In this document: piece by piece, positions 26,709-34,804 of the stretch
How positions within the stretch are numbered: the first letter of the stretch is position 1
How the letters are laid out: each line of letters begins with the position of its first letter
Assembly: GCF_026340565.1 (NCBI RefSeq)
Contig: NZ_JAPEPB010000001.1
Location: 6,236,001-6,300,000 of the forward strand
Reading direction: 5' to 3'
Length of the DNA stretch: 64,000 nt
DNA from: Kitasatospora sp. NBC_01287
Lineage (GTDB): Bacteria > Actinomycetota > Actinomycetes > Streptomycetales > Streptomycetaceae
The notes under the pieces: model-generated
Told to the model about the DNA's origin: nothing
What the model saw: only the letters and a program-made list of their open reading frames with translations
Database searches by the model: none
Translations under genes and position numbers: made by a program

Positions 26709-26894
26709 GTGACGATCGACCGCGCCGGCGCCCAGTGGGCGTACGCGGAGCAGCACCGAGGGTCTGCCGTGCCCAGGCGGGCCGATTTTAGCGCCCCGGC
26801 CAGCTGTCCCGCCGCGGTGGTCTGCCCGTCGGCCATGGATCGTCGCAGGTCGGCCGTGGTGTCGGCGCCGCTCCTTGTACGCGGGGGCCGGTGA
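26709..26894 (+). CDS. Small hypothetical protein
   Basis: I do not recognise this 61-residue product. Almost every codon ends in G or C, which supports coding. It ends one base before the next small gene, so the pair would be co-translated. The GTG at 26709 follows a weak GGGGTT. No domain is visible. Confidence 0.35.
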   Translation: MTIDRAGAQWAYAEQHRGSAVPRRADFSAPASCPAAVVCPSAMDRRRSAVVSAPLLVRGGR

Positions 26895-26895
26895 C

Positions 26896-27096
26896 ATGGC
26901 AGTCACCAGTGCGGGCGTCCTTCGGGCGCTCGCGGAGATGCGGCGCGCCGGTGTCGAGCGGCAGCCCGGTGGTGGCAGCCCGCTCTCCGGGGACGTGGTC
27001 GCTCTCGCCGCTGTCGCCCTGTTCGGCGTAGGGGCTGAGCCGGAGCCGGCGGCGTGCCCATCGGATGCCCGGTCCACCGGGAGTCTTCCCGCGTAG
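26896..27096 (+). CDS. Small hypothetical protein
   Basis: This 66-residue product begins AVTSAGVLRALAEMRRAGVE, a good amphipathic helix, followed by GDVVALAAVALFGVG and an acidic, Pro-rich tail. Third positions are strongly GC. The ATG at 26896 lies one base after the preceding TGA. No family is recognised. Confidence 0.45.
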   Translation: MAVTSAGVLRALAEMRRAGVERQPGGGSPLSGDVVALAAVALFGVGAEPEPAACPSDARSTGSLPA

Positions 27097-27444
27097 GTCG
27101 AGTCGGACGGCGCGGCAGTCCCCGCCGGATAGTCGGCACACGGTGTTGACTGCAACGCTTTCGAATACCCCGAGGGTGGGGAGTCAACATTCGTTGTCGC
27201 CCCATCCTCCCCTGAGGGGCGTGGGGTGACCGTGACTTGCTGGCTTCTCTCGCGTTCGCAGCCGGGCCGGTGTTTCTCTTCATAAGAGACGCATAAGCAC
27301 CGGCTTGTGCACGCTGCGGAATCCCTGATTAGGCATTGGAAAAAGGACGCCCCAATGTTGACCCACCATCCATCCGAGTATAGAATTTACTCATAAGGAA
27401 GGGGGGAAGCCCCCCGGAAACCGAAACCACAAGGAGCACCGATC
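27097..27444 (+). promoter_or_regulatory. Leader of the ParB-like gene with an AT-rich promoter
   Basis: No gene is seen in this 348-base gap. GAGTATAGAATTTACTC at 27376–27392 is a GAGTA-N7-TACTC palindrome containing a TATAGAAT -10-like box. The same GAGTATAGAAT occurs at 33632–33642. A GGAAGGGGGGAAG stretch and AAGGAG near 27430 provide the ribosome-binding site. The AT content is well above that of flanking DNA. Confidence 0.55.
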
Positions 27445-28521
27445 ATGGCCAAGACCCTGAAGATGGCGAAGGTTCACCCGAACCCCAACCAGCCGCGCGA
27501 GTACTTCGACCCCGAGAAGCTCATCGAACTTCGCGACTCCATCGTCCAGCACGGCCTGATGAACGCCATCGAGGTCCGCAAGCGCCCCGACGGCGACTAC
27601 GAGATCGTCATGGGCGAGCGCCGCTACCGCGCCGCCGAGATGGCCGGCCACACCACCATCAAGGTCGAGATCGTCGACCTCCCCAGCGACATCGCTGCGT
27701 TCCGCCGGGCGATGGCCGAGAACGTCAACCGTCACGACATGACGGCGCTCGAGGAGGGGCGCGGCTACCGGCGCATCCTCGCCGAGGACACCCGCGAGGA
27801 CGGCACCCCGCTCACCGTCGAGGACGTCGCCAAGGCGTTCGGCAAGTCCCCCCGCTACGTCAAGATGCGCATGGACCTGCTCCGGCTGATCCCCGAGGTC
27901 CAGGAGCGCGTCACCCTCGGCAACATCGGGACCGGCGCCGCGCACCGCATCTCGGAGCTGACGCCGAAGAACCAGCTCGACGTCCTCAAGAAGTGGGCAG
28001 CCGAGGGGCTCTCGGAGAACGACCTGCTGCACTTCGCCCACCAGGTCCGCGAGCAGCAGAACCAGCCGTCCATGTTCGACATCGAGGAGCTGAGCGACGA
28101 CGAGAAGAAGGAGCGCATCGCCGCCCAGAGGGCGACCCGCAACAGCCTCGACCAGATCGAGCGCACCCGCGCCCTCCTGGAGGAGCTGGCCCGCACCCCC
28201 GTGGAGGAGCTGGCCGCAGCCCTCGGTGGCCAGCTCGGCGCCCGCCTCGACCAGCTGGAGCGCGTCGCCAAGGCCATCCAGGACGCCAAGTTCCAGGTGC
28301 GGCAGGCCAAGGCGTTCGCTGACGCGAAGGAGATCGTGGTCGCGAACACGGCCGTGCAGCCCAGCCTCGACGACGAGGACGACGAGCGGGACCCGATCGA
28401 CGCCGAGCTCGCCGAGATCATCACCTCCGCCCAGGATGGCGACACCCAGGCCACAGCCGAGGGTGCTGCGCAGCAGGAGGACACTGAGACCCCTGAGCTC
28501 GCCGAGCTCGCCGCAGCCTGA
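27445..28521 (+). CDS. ParB/Spo0J-like partition protein
   Basis: This 358-residue protein has a ParB N-terminal domain: VHPNPNQPREYFD, then IEVRKRPDGDYEIVMGERRYRAAEMAG with the CTP-binding GERR motif (about 58–61), and an HTH region (LTVEDVAKAFGKSPRYVKMRM, about 119–139). A helical region and a long acidic tail follow. No ParA neighbour is present, so it may act in transcription control or DNA organisation rather than partition. It has a good RBS (AAGGAG) and is followed by a terminator. Confidence 0.88.
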   Translation: MAKTLKMAKVHPNPNQPREYFDPEKLIELRDSIVQHGLMNAIEVRKRPDGDYEIVMGERRYRAAEMAGHTTIKVEIVDLPSDIAAFRRAMAENVNRHDMTALEEGRGYRRILAEDTREDGTPLTVEDVAKAFGKSPRYVKMRMDLLRLIPEVQERVTLGNIGTGAAHRISELTPKNQLDVLKKWAAEGLSENDLLHFAHQVREQQNQPSMFDIEELSDDEKKERIAAQRATRNSLDQIERTRALLEELARTPVEELAAALGGQLGARLDQLERVAKAIQDAKFQVRQAKAFADAKEIVVANTAVQPSLDDEDDERDPIDAELAEIITSAQDGDTQATAEGAAQQEDTETPELAELAAA

Positions 28522-28530
28522 CCCGCCGCC

Positions 28531-28553
28531 GGCAGCCCCAGTCCGGGGCTGCC
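28531..28553 (+). terminator. Terminator after the ParB-like gene
   Basis: GGCAGCCCC pairs with GGGGCTGCC around a 5-base loop, nine bases after the stop. Confidence 0.8.
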
Positions 28554-28577
28554 AGGCAAGCCCGACGAGGAGAAGAC

Positions 28578-28766
28578 ATGCCCCGGCCCGACTGGCGGCA
28601 CATGCCCGCCAGCGCCTGGTACGGACAAGGCAACGGCCGCCAGGACTCCCTGTTCGACCCGCCCGGTGCCGACCCGGACGAGGACGCCTTCGGCACCACC
28701 CCCTTCGAGGGATGCACCAGTGAGGAGTTGTTCGGTGACCTCGAACCACCACTTGTATGGGGATAG
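28578..28766 (+). CDS. Small hypothetical phage-type protein
   Basis: This 62-residue acidic protein is rich in Pro, Asp and Trp (PRPDWRHMPASAWYGQG), with no known domain. The ATG at 28578 follows a clear GAGGAG site. It lies between two terminator-like hairpins and may be read through from the ParB-like gene. Confidence 0.55.
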   Translation: MPRPDWRHMPASAWYGQGNGRQDSLFDPPGADPDEDAFGTTPFEGCTSEELFGDLEPPLVWG

Positions 28767-28789
28767 ATAAGTGATACGGTCTGCTTGTT

Positions 28790-28978
28790 GCTGGCGGAGG
28801 TTCCCCCTCCCCATAGGTCACCTCCGCCAGCGGCAGCGCCGTGACAGCCCCACCTCCACGGTCCTGACGGGCGGCACCTCCCCCGCGCCCTACCCGCCAG
28901 GACCGGGCCACTCCCATGAGCAGGCCAGGAGCCAAGCCCACGACAAGGCCCGCCCACCCCTTCCGAGCTGGGCGGGCC
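28790..28978 (+). promoter_or_regulatory. Three consecutive hairpins in the leader of a small-gene operon
   Basis: Hairpin 1 pairs GCTGGCGGAGGT (28790–28801) with ACCTCCGCCAGC (28820–28831). Hairpin 2 pairs GGTCCTG (28860–28866) with CAGGACC (28898–28904), with further pairing inside. Hairpin 3 pairs GGCCCGCCCA (28948–28957) with TGGGCGGGCC (28969–28978). The arrangement suggests a terminator or antiterminator-type leader. A possible -10 (GATAGATAAG) is at about 28762. Confidence 0.5.
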
Positions 28979-29004
28979 TGCGCACACCCCCAGGGAGAAA
29001 CACC

Positions 29005-29241
29005 ATCAGCGAGTACCAGGCCCCGGCCACAGCCGACCCCGACCTGTACGACCGCCTCATGCACGAGCGGTACGGGCCACTGCGCGCGATCTTCGCCGAA
29101 CAGAACCGCCCCGCCCCACTCAAGCCACCCGCGCCACGCCACCGCCGCCACAGCGCGAGCAGGCCAGACCCGGACGCCGCCAAACACCGAGCGCAGCTCC
29201 TTCTCGCGCTCAACATCCACCGCCAGAGGACCACCACGTGA
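29005..29241 (+). CDS. Small hypothetical protein with uncertain start (ATC or internal ATG)
   Basis: The protein pattern SEYQAPATADPDLYDRL continues into MHERYGPLRAIFAEQNRPAP and looks like a complete N-terminus, 78 residues in all. An AGGGAGA lies at correct spacing from ATC at 29005, but there is no ATG, GTG or TTG nearby in frame. The alternative starts are ATG 29059 or a GTG at 28771, which would read through all three leader hairpins. It ends in a GTGA overlap with the next gene. Function is unknown. Confidence 0.45.
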   Translation: MSEYQAPATADPDLYDRLMHERYGPLRAIFAEQNRPAPLKPPAPRHRRHSASRPDPDAAKHRAQLLLALNIHRQRTTT

Positions 29242-29354
29242 ACCCCACCACCGAGCCCGACCGCACCCCACCCGTCCCCGGTGCCGTCTGGTGCAAGGCG
29301 TGCGACTCCTGGTGCTACCCGTCCTCCGGCCTGTGCCGCTGCAACAACCGGTGA
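29238..29354 (+). CDS. 38-residue Cys-rich microprotein
   Basis: This short gene lies between two others with GTGA overlaps at both ends (29238–29241 and 29351–29354), so it is translationally coupled both ways. It encodes VWCKACDSWCYPSSGLCRC near the C-terminus: CxxC, then C, then CxC, a zinc-ribbon-like arrangement. No function is known. Confidence 0.6.
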   Translation: MNPTTEPDRTPPVPGAVWCKACDSWCYPSSGLCRCNNR

Positions 29355-29818
29355 CCGGCCACGTTCGAGCCCGACAGGTCTACGAGGCGTGCCCCCCCGG
29401 CGACAGGCAGCGCCGCATCCGGGTGCTGTCCGTCACCGGCAACCGGGCGAGCGTTGAAACCCTTGGCCCAGGCCCGGCCCGGCGCCGCGACGTACTCCTG
29501 ACCTCGCTCCACCCGACCGCGACCACGGCAATCGGCCGCCCCCGCCGCGCCGGATACCGTCTACTCGACCTTCGCGGAACGGAGCCCCATGTGAACGACC
29601 AGGCAGCGCCACCACGGCCGACCGCCAGCAACATCACCGACCCCGAACTCGACCGATTGTGGGAACGGGCCGAGAACGCCGAAGCGCGACTCACCGCCGC
29701 CGCCCAACTCCTCGCCTCCGGCTACAGCGACCTCCACACCCGCGCGCAGCTCGCCGCCCGCCTGTGCGCGGGCGACATCACCCCGCAGCAGGCCCGAGAC
29801 GAAGACCGCGGCGAGTAG
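29351..29818 (+). CDS. Hypothetical protein of a streptomycete phage type
   Basis: This 155-residue protein has two parts. The first, about 75 residues, is basic and strand-rich (RRIRVLSVTGNRASVETLG, then GRPRRAGYRLL), like a small SH3- or KOW-type fold. The second is a charged helix (ELDRLWERAENAEARLTAAA). A GTG at 29591 could start a second protein comprising the helical half. It overlaps the upstream microprotein by four bases and is followed by a strong terminator. I do not recognise the family with certainty. Confidence 0.6.
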   Translation: MTGHVRARQVYEACPPGDRQRRIRVLSVTGNRASVETLGPGPARRRDVLLTSLHPTATTAIGRPRRAGYRLLDLRGTEPHVNDQAAPPRPTASNITDPELDRLWERAENAEARLTAAAQLLASGYSDLHTRAQLAARLCAGDITPQQARDEDRGE

Positions 29819-29832
29819 AACCGCCCCCGAAC

Positions 29833-29865
29833 GTGCCCGGCCGGACCCGTCATCCGGCCGGGCAC
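29833..29865 (+). terminator. Strong terminator after the small-gene operon
   Basis: GTGCCCGGCCGGA and TCCGGCCGGGCAC are perfect 13-base arms with a 7-base loop, 15 bases after the stop. Confidence 0.85.
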
Positions 29866-29916
29866 ATCCATACCCGCGGCGCCCCGGCGCCGCCCCTGAC
29901 CTGACAGGTGACCTGC

Positions 29917-30234
29917 ATGAACGACCCCGAGACGATCGGCCCCTACACCCTTCACCCGCCCGCCGACCACGAGCCCACCATCGGCTGGTGTATCTCCACC
30001 AGCGACCGCACGACCTGGCTGCCCGGTACGTACGACACCCGCGACGCGGCGCTCCTCGCAGTCGGCATCAACCTCGGCGCACAGCACGGCGCCGACCTGA
30101 CCAGCCTGCGGGACACGCACGCCAACGAACGGGCCCTGACCGTCGATCACATCACTGGGCACGACCTTCCGGCTCCGCAGGCTGACCCGGGCCGGCGACC
30201 GTGTGGGGCGGGCCGTGCCTGCGGAACTCCTTGA
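29917..30234 (+). CDS. Hypothetical protein
   Basis: This 105-residue protein begins MNDPETIGPYTLHPPADHEP, then TIGWCISTSDRTTWLPGTYDTRDAALLAVGIN, a compact alpha/beta pattern seen in small phage proteins. No catalytic motif is visible. The ATG at 29917 lies after GACAGGTG. An upstream GTG at 29908 would add three residues. It is convergent with the XRE-type gene at 30381. Confidence 0.55.
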   Translation: MNDPETIGPYTLHPPADHEPTIGWCISTSDRTTWLPGTYDTRDAALLAVGINLGAQHGADLTSLRDTHANERALTVDHITGHDLPAPQADPGRRPCGAGRACGTP

Positions 30235-30380
30235 CCCGGGCGCTGTCCCAGCGCGCCGACCGCCAGGTTGCCCCCCGGCCGCTCACCCCGCCCGGCGCCC
30301 CATGACCACGTAGCCGCCCGACCGGACCCGCCGTCCGGCGGGGCTGCCCGCCCCAGACCCCGTTCGCTGAAGCGTCCGAG

Positions 30381-31073
30381 CTACCCGAGGCTGCTTTCCA
30401 CGCCGTCAGCAGCATCTGGGCGGTCGCCCAGCTCCGCCGGCTGGGCGACCACGTCCCTGGCCACCCAAGCCAGCCTGTGCGCCAAGACGACCATCTGCAG
30501 AGCAACAGCGACCGGCACCGGGTCATCCGGCCTGATGCCCTGCTCGACGTGAACCCGGTGCAAGGACTGCGCCGTCGACGCGGACCCGCCCGGCAGCAGC
30601 CCATCCGCCTCGGCCCGCTCGAACGTGGCCACGATGTTGGACGACCAGTTCCCCGGCAGAACGTTGTAGAACCGATGGGAGAGCTGCAGCGCGGACAGCC
30701 GCACCACCTCCCAGCCGGCGGCCACCGCAGCCCGAGGGTCCGTCGAGGCCACCGCGCACGCGTGCTCCAAGCCACGCTGACCGGCGAGCGCCGGGACGTC
30801 GTGGAAGACGTCAGTCAGCCACGGCGGGATATCAGTTCGAGCACGAGGCGGCGCAGCGGCAATGGCCCAAACGCGTTGTGTGTCTTTCTCGTCCCCGCCG
30901 AGAGCCCTGACAATGTCCCGTGTCACAGGCCAGGTCGGCAGCCGCTTCCCGGCGAACGCTTCATGAATCGTCGTCTTGCCGAGGTTCGTCAGTGACTGCA
31001 TCTGCCGGAACGTCGGAGAGCCGGATGCAGTCCTGAGCGAGGACAGGTGCGCGGTGAGATCCGCCAGGGACAT
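30381..31073 (-). CDS. HTH regulator with unknown C-terminal domain
   Basis: The N-terminal 75 residues (TFRQMQSLTNLGKTTIHEAF, then GKRLPTWPVTRDIVRALGG) match the XRE-like HTH proteins common in streptomycetes. The rest, to residue 230, is a helical region with several Trp and His residues and no known motif. The ATG at 31073 follows a weak site; the longer open frame upstream enters the divergent promoter region. It probably controls its own gene and the gene at 31250. Confidence 0.7.
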   Translation of the reverse strand: MSLADLTAHLSSLRTASGSPTFRQMQSLTNLGKTTIHEAFAGKRLPTWPVTRDIVRALGGDEKDTQRVWAIAAAPPRARTDIPPWLTDVFHDVPALAGQRGLEHACAVASTDPRAAVAAGWEVVRLSALQLSHRFYNVLPGNWSSNIVATFERAEADGLLPGGSASTAQSLHRVHVEQGIRPDDPVPVAVALQMVVLAHRLAWVARDVVAQPAELGDRPDAADGVESSLG

Positions 31074-31249
31074 CGAGCCTCCAGAACGAGCGCGGTAGGC
31101 AGGACAGCCTACGGAACTGGCACCTAGCTGTCCGGCGTTGTCCGGCACCGTCCGGGCAGAGACCGGAGCGTGTTCACGTGGCTGTCCGGACAGGCCCCGG
31201 ACGCGGTCCTCTTGAGGCGTAGATCCGCACAACTGCCAGGAGAGACCGC

Positions 31250-31489
31250 GTGCTTCGCTACCTCGCCGATCCGGCCCTTACCCTGCTGCTCCTTCGGCTC
31301 TGCCGATCCGCGAGCGACGCCGTCATGCTCTGGCTCGCACTGCGGGGCACCGAGGCGCGCCACCGAGCCCAGATCATCAAGGCGCTCCGCACCACTAACA
31401 CCTGGCAGCCGACGGGCAACGACCGGCCCCACGCAGGCGGTGAGCACCGTGCCGCCTCGCCAGGCAGTCCTGAACGCCTGATCGACTAG
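31250..31489 (+). CDS. Small hypothetical protein
   Basis: This 79-residue protein has a hydrophobic N-terminal half (LRYLADPALTLLLLRLCRSA, then VMLWLALRG) that may be one membrane helix, and a polar tail. The GTG at 31250 follows CAGGAGAG with good spacing. It is divergent from the HTH regulator and just upstream of the ParB-like genes. Confidence 0.55.
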   Translation: MLRYLADPALTLLLLRLCRSASDAVMLWLALRGTEARHRAQIIKALRTTNTWQPTGNDRPHAGGEHRAASPGSPERLID

Positions 31490-31539
31490 GCTGTCTTCCG
31501 CGTGGGGCGCGGGGAATCGGCCTACGAAGGACCTGCTCC

Positions 31540-32211
31540 GTGCGCACCCGTGAACCGATCGACCGGATCGTTGACTCCCTGCTGCCCCTCGCCGTCCCGA
31601 TCGGCGACCTGAACCGGTACCACCGCAACCCGCGTCGCGGTGACGTGAACGCTGTCGCCGAGTCCTTGAAGTGGAACGGCCAGTTCAAGCCCGTCGTCGT
31701 CAACCGGGGCACGCTGACCGGCCGCCCCCACGAGATCCTGGCCGGCAACCACACCTGGGACGCCGCGGTCCAGCGCGGCTGGGACCAGATCGCCGTCTCC
31801 TGGGTCGACGTGGACGACGACGATGCTGCCCGCATCGTCGTCGTCGACAACCGCACCTCGGACCTCGCCGGATACGACAGCGAGCTGCTGGCCGACATCC
31901 TGTCCGGTCTGCCGGACCTGGACGGCACCGGCTATGACCAGGACGCCGTAGACGATCTCCTGGACTCGATCGAGCTGCCGTCCCAGCTTGCTGCCGAGAC
32001 GACCGACCGCGAGGGCGACAAGACCGCCGACGAGCACCTGCAGTGGGGTTTCGTGCAGTGGGGAACCACCCGCGTGCAGATCACCAAGGACGAAGTCGAG
32101 CGGCTGAACAACGTCCACGGAGCGTTCTACGACGCCCGCGGCACGGACACCGGCTTCGCGCACTACCTCCTCGACCAGCACGAGGCGCAGCAGGAGCCGG
32201 CCGATGCCTGA
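31540..32211 (+). CDS. ParB-domain protein
   Basis: This 223-residue protein has a ParB/Srx-fold domain at the N-terminus: VPIGDLNRYHRNPRRGD, then PHEILAGNHTWDAAVQRGW (about residues 64–82), the GxH-type nucleotide-binding motif, and RIVVVDNRTSDLAGYD. The C-terminal part (EHLQWGFVQWGTTRVQI) is specific. Such proteins in phages often sit with DNA methyltransferases. Its last eight bases overlap the ParB–methyltransferase gene, so the two work together. Confidence 0.8.
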   Translation: MRTREPIDRIVDSLLPLAVPIGDLNRYHRNPRRGDVNAVAESLKWNGQFKPVVVNRGTLTGRPHEILAGNHTWDAAVQRGWDQIAVSWVDVDDDDAARIVVVDNRTSDLAGYDSELLADILSGLPDLDGTGYDQDAVDDLLDSIELPSQLAAETTDREGDKTADEHLQWGFVQWGTTRVQITKDEVERLNNVHGAFYDARGTDTGFAHYLLDQHEAQQEPADA

Positions 32212-33616
32212 ATTCATCGAGTCCTACCCCATCGCCCAGCTCAAGCCCGCCCCCTACAACCCCCGCCGCTTGTCCGAGGACGCGTTCGACCGGCTCCAGC
32301 GGTCGTTGGCCCTGTTCGGCTGCGTGAAGCCCGTCATCGTCAACGGCAACCACGTCCTCGTCGCCGGCCACCAGCGAACCAAGTCGTTGAAGGCCATCGG
32401 CCAGACCCACGCTCCAGCGATCCTCCTCGACGGCCACGTCTCCACCCAGGACGAGGTGCAGTTCAACCTCCTCCACAACTCGGTGGAGACCGACGGGTCG
32501 AAGGTGCGGGTGCCCGCGTCCGGCCCCGACGCCCACGGCTGGGAGTGGATCGAGCCCGAGGACGTCACCGCAGTGTCCCGCTCCAACCCGGCCATCCAGG
32601 CCGAGATCCGGCGCCTGGTCACCCGCTACGGCACGTGGGGCTCGGTCGTCGCCGACAGCGGCGGCCGGGTCATCCTCAACAACGACTACGCGGTGGTCGT
32701 CGCCGACCTCAAGCTGCCGCTGCTGTGCTACCGCCTGTCCGTGCAAGAGGCCGATGAACTCGCGGTGTGGCTCGACGGCGAGTACGGCGTCTACGACTAC
32801 ACCCAGCTCGGCATCAAAGCGTACTCGCAGCACTGGTGCCAGATGCATAGGCTCGGCGGTGACGAGGGCGACTCGAACAAGTCCACCACCTACGAGCAGC
32901 ACGTGCTGCCCGAGCTGCGCCCCGGCCAGCGGGTCATGGACTTCGGAGCCGGCGAGCTGGCCTACGTCAAGCGGATCAAGTCGCAGGGTTGGGACGCGCA
33001 CTGGTACGAGCCGCACGTCAAGGCGAGCGGGAAGGAGAACGCGCTCGACGTCGCGGCGACCGTCTCCCACATCCGCGACCTCCAGCGGGACGTGCCGGCG
33101 CACGGCCTGTACGACGTCGTCGTGCTGGACTCGGTGCTGAACTCCGTCACCAGCCTGGAGTTCGAGCAAGCCGTCGTGATCGCCTGCAATTCGCTGCTCG
33201 CCAAGGGCGGCACCTTCTACACGGGCACGCGTTCCCTCGGCTCGGTCGAGCGGCGGATGAGTGGGAAGAAGGCCCGCAACAACGGCCGCTACCGGCGCAG
33301 CATCGAGTTCCTGGACGAGGACGGCTTCACCGCGACGTTCCGCAAGGGCGTGTGGACGATGCAGCGGTTCCACGACCCGGATTCCCTGCGGGCGCTGATG
33401 GAACGGTACTTCGGTGAGGTCGAGACCCGGGGCAACCCGAACGGCGGGAACATCTACGCGGTGTGCCGCAAGCCGAGGCCACTGCCGGAGGAGGAGCGCC
33501 GCGCGGCCCTGGAGACCGAGTTCAACATGGAGTACCCCGGCGAGTACCGGCACAACCGGCACAGGCCGCTGGTGGAGGCGCTGATGCGGGCGTGCGCGCA
33601 GCGGGACAGCGATTAG
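32204..33616 (+). CDS. ParB domain fused to SAM-dependent methyltransferase
   Basis: This 470-residue fusion has a ParB-like domain (about residues 1–170) with PAPYNPRRLSED and VLVAGHQRTKSLKAIG, an insert, and a methyltransferase domain from about 230. VMDFGAGELAYVKRIK is SAM motif I and LYDVVVLDSVLNSV is motif IV-like. No DPPY or PC catalytic motif is seen, so it may act on a base, RNA or protein rather than be a classical N6 methylase. It overlaps the ParB-domain gene upstream. This pairing is typical of phage DNA-modification loci, but the product is unknown. Confidence 0.78.
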   Translation: MPEFIESYPIAQLKPAPYNPRRLSEDAFDRLQRSLALFGCVKPVIVNGNHVLVAGHQRTKSLKAIGQTHAPAILLDGHVSTQDEVQFNLLHNSVETDGSKVRVPASGPDAHGWEWIEPEDVTAVSRSNPAIQAEIRRLVTRYGTWGSVVADSGGRVILNNDYAVVVADLKLPLLCYRLSVQEADELAVWLDGEYGVYDYTQLGIKAYSQHWCQMHRLGGDEGDSNKSTTYEQHVLPELRPGQRVMDFGAGELAYVKRIKSQGWDAHWYEPHVKASGKENALDVAATVSHIRDLQRDVPAHGLYDVVVLDSVLNSVTSLEFEQAVVIACNSLLAKGGTFYTGTRSLGSVERRMSGKKARNNGRYRRSIEFLDEDGFTATFRKGVWTMQRFHDPDSLRALMERYFGEVETRGNPNGGNIYAVCRKPRPLPEEERRAALETEFNMEYPGEYRHNRHRPLVEALMRACAQRDSD

Positions 33617-33621
33617 GGAAT

Positions 33622-33654
33622 ACTCCTCTATGAGTATAGAATATACCTAGGAGT
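33622..33654 (+). promoter_or_regulatory. AT-rich promoter-like site with inverted repeat
   Basis: ACTCCT (33622–33627) and AGGAGT (33649–33654) flank GAGTATAGAATATAC. The GAGTATAGAAT core (33632–33642) is the same 11 bases found before the ParB-like gene at 27376. It probably drives the gene at 33685. Confidence 0.5.
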
Positions 33655-33684
33655 GATATTCAACTAGCAAGACAGGAAGCCGAG

Positions 33685-34179
33685 TTGCCGAGAATCACCA
33701 TCACGGTGGTGGGAGAGCAGAGGTACCACTTCCTGTGGCTCAAATACGTCACAGGAATCGACCTCTCCCAGCACTGCGCACGATCCCTCCATGGCCGATA
33801 CAGCCGCCTCGTCAAACCAGACACCCAGCACGCCGACGTCCACCTCAACGAGTTCTCCCGAGCCATCGCCTGGTACCTGTGCGGCGTCACCACCCCCTAC
33901 CGCTGGGAGAACAACCCCCACCTCGCCCTGGTCGAGGCCCCCGGCCACCGCCAGCAACTCCAGGTCCACGGACTCGCCGTCGAACTCGACGGAGTCAAAC
34001 CCATCGAGTTCGATGGCAGGCACATCCCACCCGACGACCCCAACGCCGGCGACCGCGCCTTCAACACCTGCCGGAACTGGTGGTTCGCCCATCACCTCCG
34101 CGCTGTCCACGGCGTCCGCCACATGCAGGGGCCCACTCCCAGTAGCGGGCCCCGCTACGACCAAGACCCGCTGCTCTGA
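33685..34179 (+). CDS. Hypothetical protein
   Basis: I do not recognise this 164-residue protein. It has a TTG start after AGGAAG. It begins RITITVVGEQRYHFLWLKYV and contains HLNEFSRAIAWYLCGVTTPYRW and FNTCRNWWFAHHL. It is rich in His and Trp, with no clear catalytic set. It is followed by a terminator. The start is chosen from the RBS. Confidence 0.5.
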   Translation: MPRITITVVGEQRYHFLWLKYVTGIDLSQHCARSLHGRYSRLVKPDTQHADVHLNEFSRAIAWYLCGVTTPYRWENNPHLALVEAPGHRQQLQVHGLAVELDGVKPIEFDGRHIPPDDPNAGDRAFNTCRNWWFAHHLRAVHGVRHMQGPTPSSGPRYDQDPLL

Positions 34180-34184
34180 GCAAA

Positions 34185-34214
34185 CGGCCCGGCCCCCACC
34201 ATGGGACCGGGCCG
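34185..34214 (+). terminator. Terminator after the 33685 gene
   Basis: CGGCCCGG and CCGGGCCG, 8 bases each, flank a 14-base loop just after the stop. Confidence 0.65.
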
Positions 34215-34313
34215 CGCCAGCAGCGTCCCGCCGTCTGGTGGCCGCTCGCTCCGGGAGGAGAGAAGCCCTCGAATCGAGGCCAAGAGCTGGCCATCCAGCT
34301 ATACGGTGGTCCC

Positions 34314-34727
34314 ATGCTGCGCGGCGCAACGGCCCGGTACCCAGGCGGAGACGTCGTTGCGGAAGTGATCGAGGACGGTGGCCGGCGCTCTGCCCGCCGC
34401 GCACGGCACCTGATTGCCGCCCACATTCATCGCCGCAACGACGTCCCGCTCGACCATGGCCGGGTCCTCCGTGACGAGAACACCTGGCCGCTGTTCTGGG
34501 CCCGCACCGTCGCCCAGCCGACAGGACTCGGGATCCTCCTCATAACCCACCGAGACCTCAGCGAAGTAGCAGCCAGCAAGCAGGAGTTGCGGCTGCTGCC
34601 CTTGATGATGGCCGCGATCGCTCCGGTGTGGGGCAGACGTGACTACTGGGCGCTCGCGCCGTGCGCAGTGCAATACCTGCGATCGAACGTCCCGCCGGAG
34701 TGGGCCCGCGAGCAAGAGGCGCCATGA
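34314..34727 (+). CDS. Hypothetical protein
   Basis: This 137-residue protein is Arg/Ala rich, with a hydrophobic central stretch (PTGLGILLITHRDL, then LRLLPLMMAAIAPVWG). It is likely soluble with an alpha/beta fold. The ATG at 34314 follows GGTGGTCCC, a weak site. It converges on the minus-strand gene at 34805. No family is recognised. Confidence 0.5.
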   Translation: MLRGATARYPGGDVVAEVIEDGGRRSARRARHLIAAHIHRRNDVPLDHGRVLRDENTWPLFWARTVAQPTGLGILLITHRDLSEVAASKQELRLLPLMMAAIAPVWGRRDYWALAPCAVQYLRSNVPPEWAREQEAP

Positions 34728-34804
34728 GGAGCGGGTCGGCGGTTCTACCGGGCCCCCCGTCTGGACGGCTCGGAGTGCATTGGCCCAGCGTCGGTCCCCA
34801 GCGA

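Noticed and set aside
26556..27155. Minus-strand open frames over the small plus-strand genes
   Set aside because: They are rich in Arg/Pro/Gly, have no RBS, and overlap short plus-strand frames with better codon bias.
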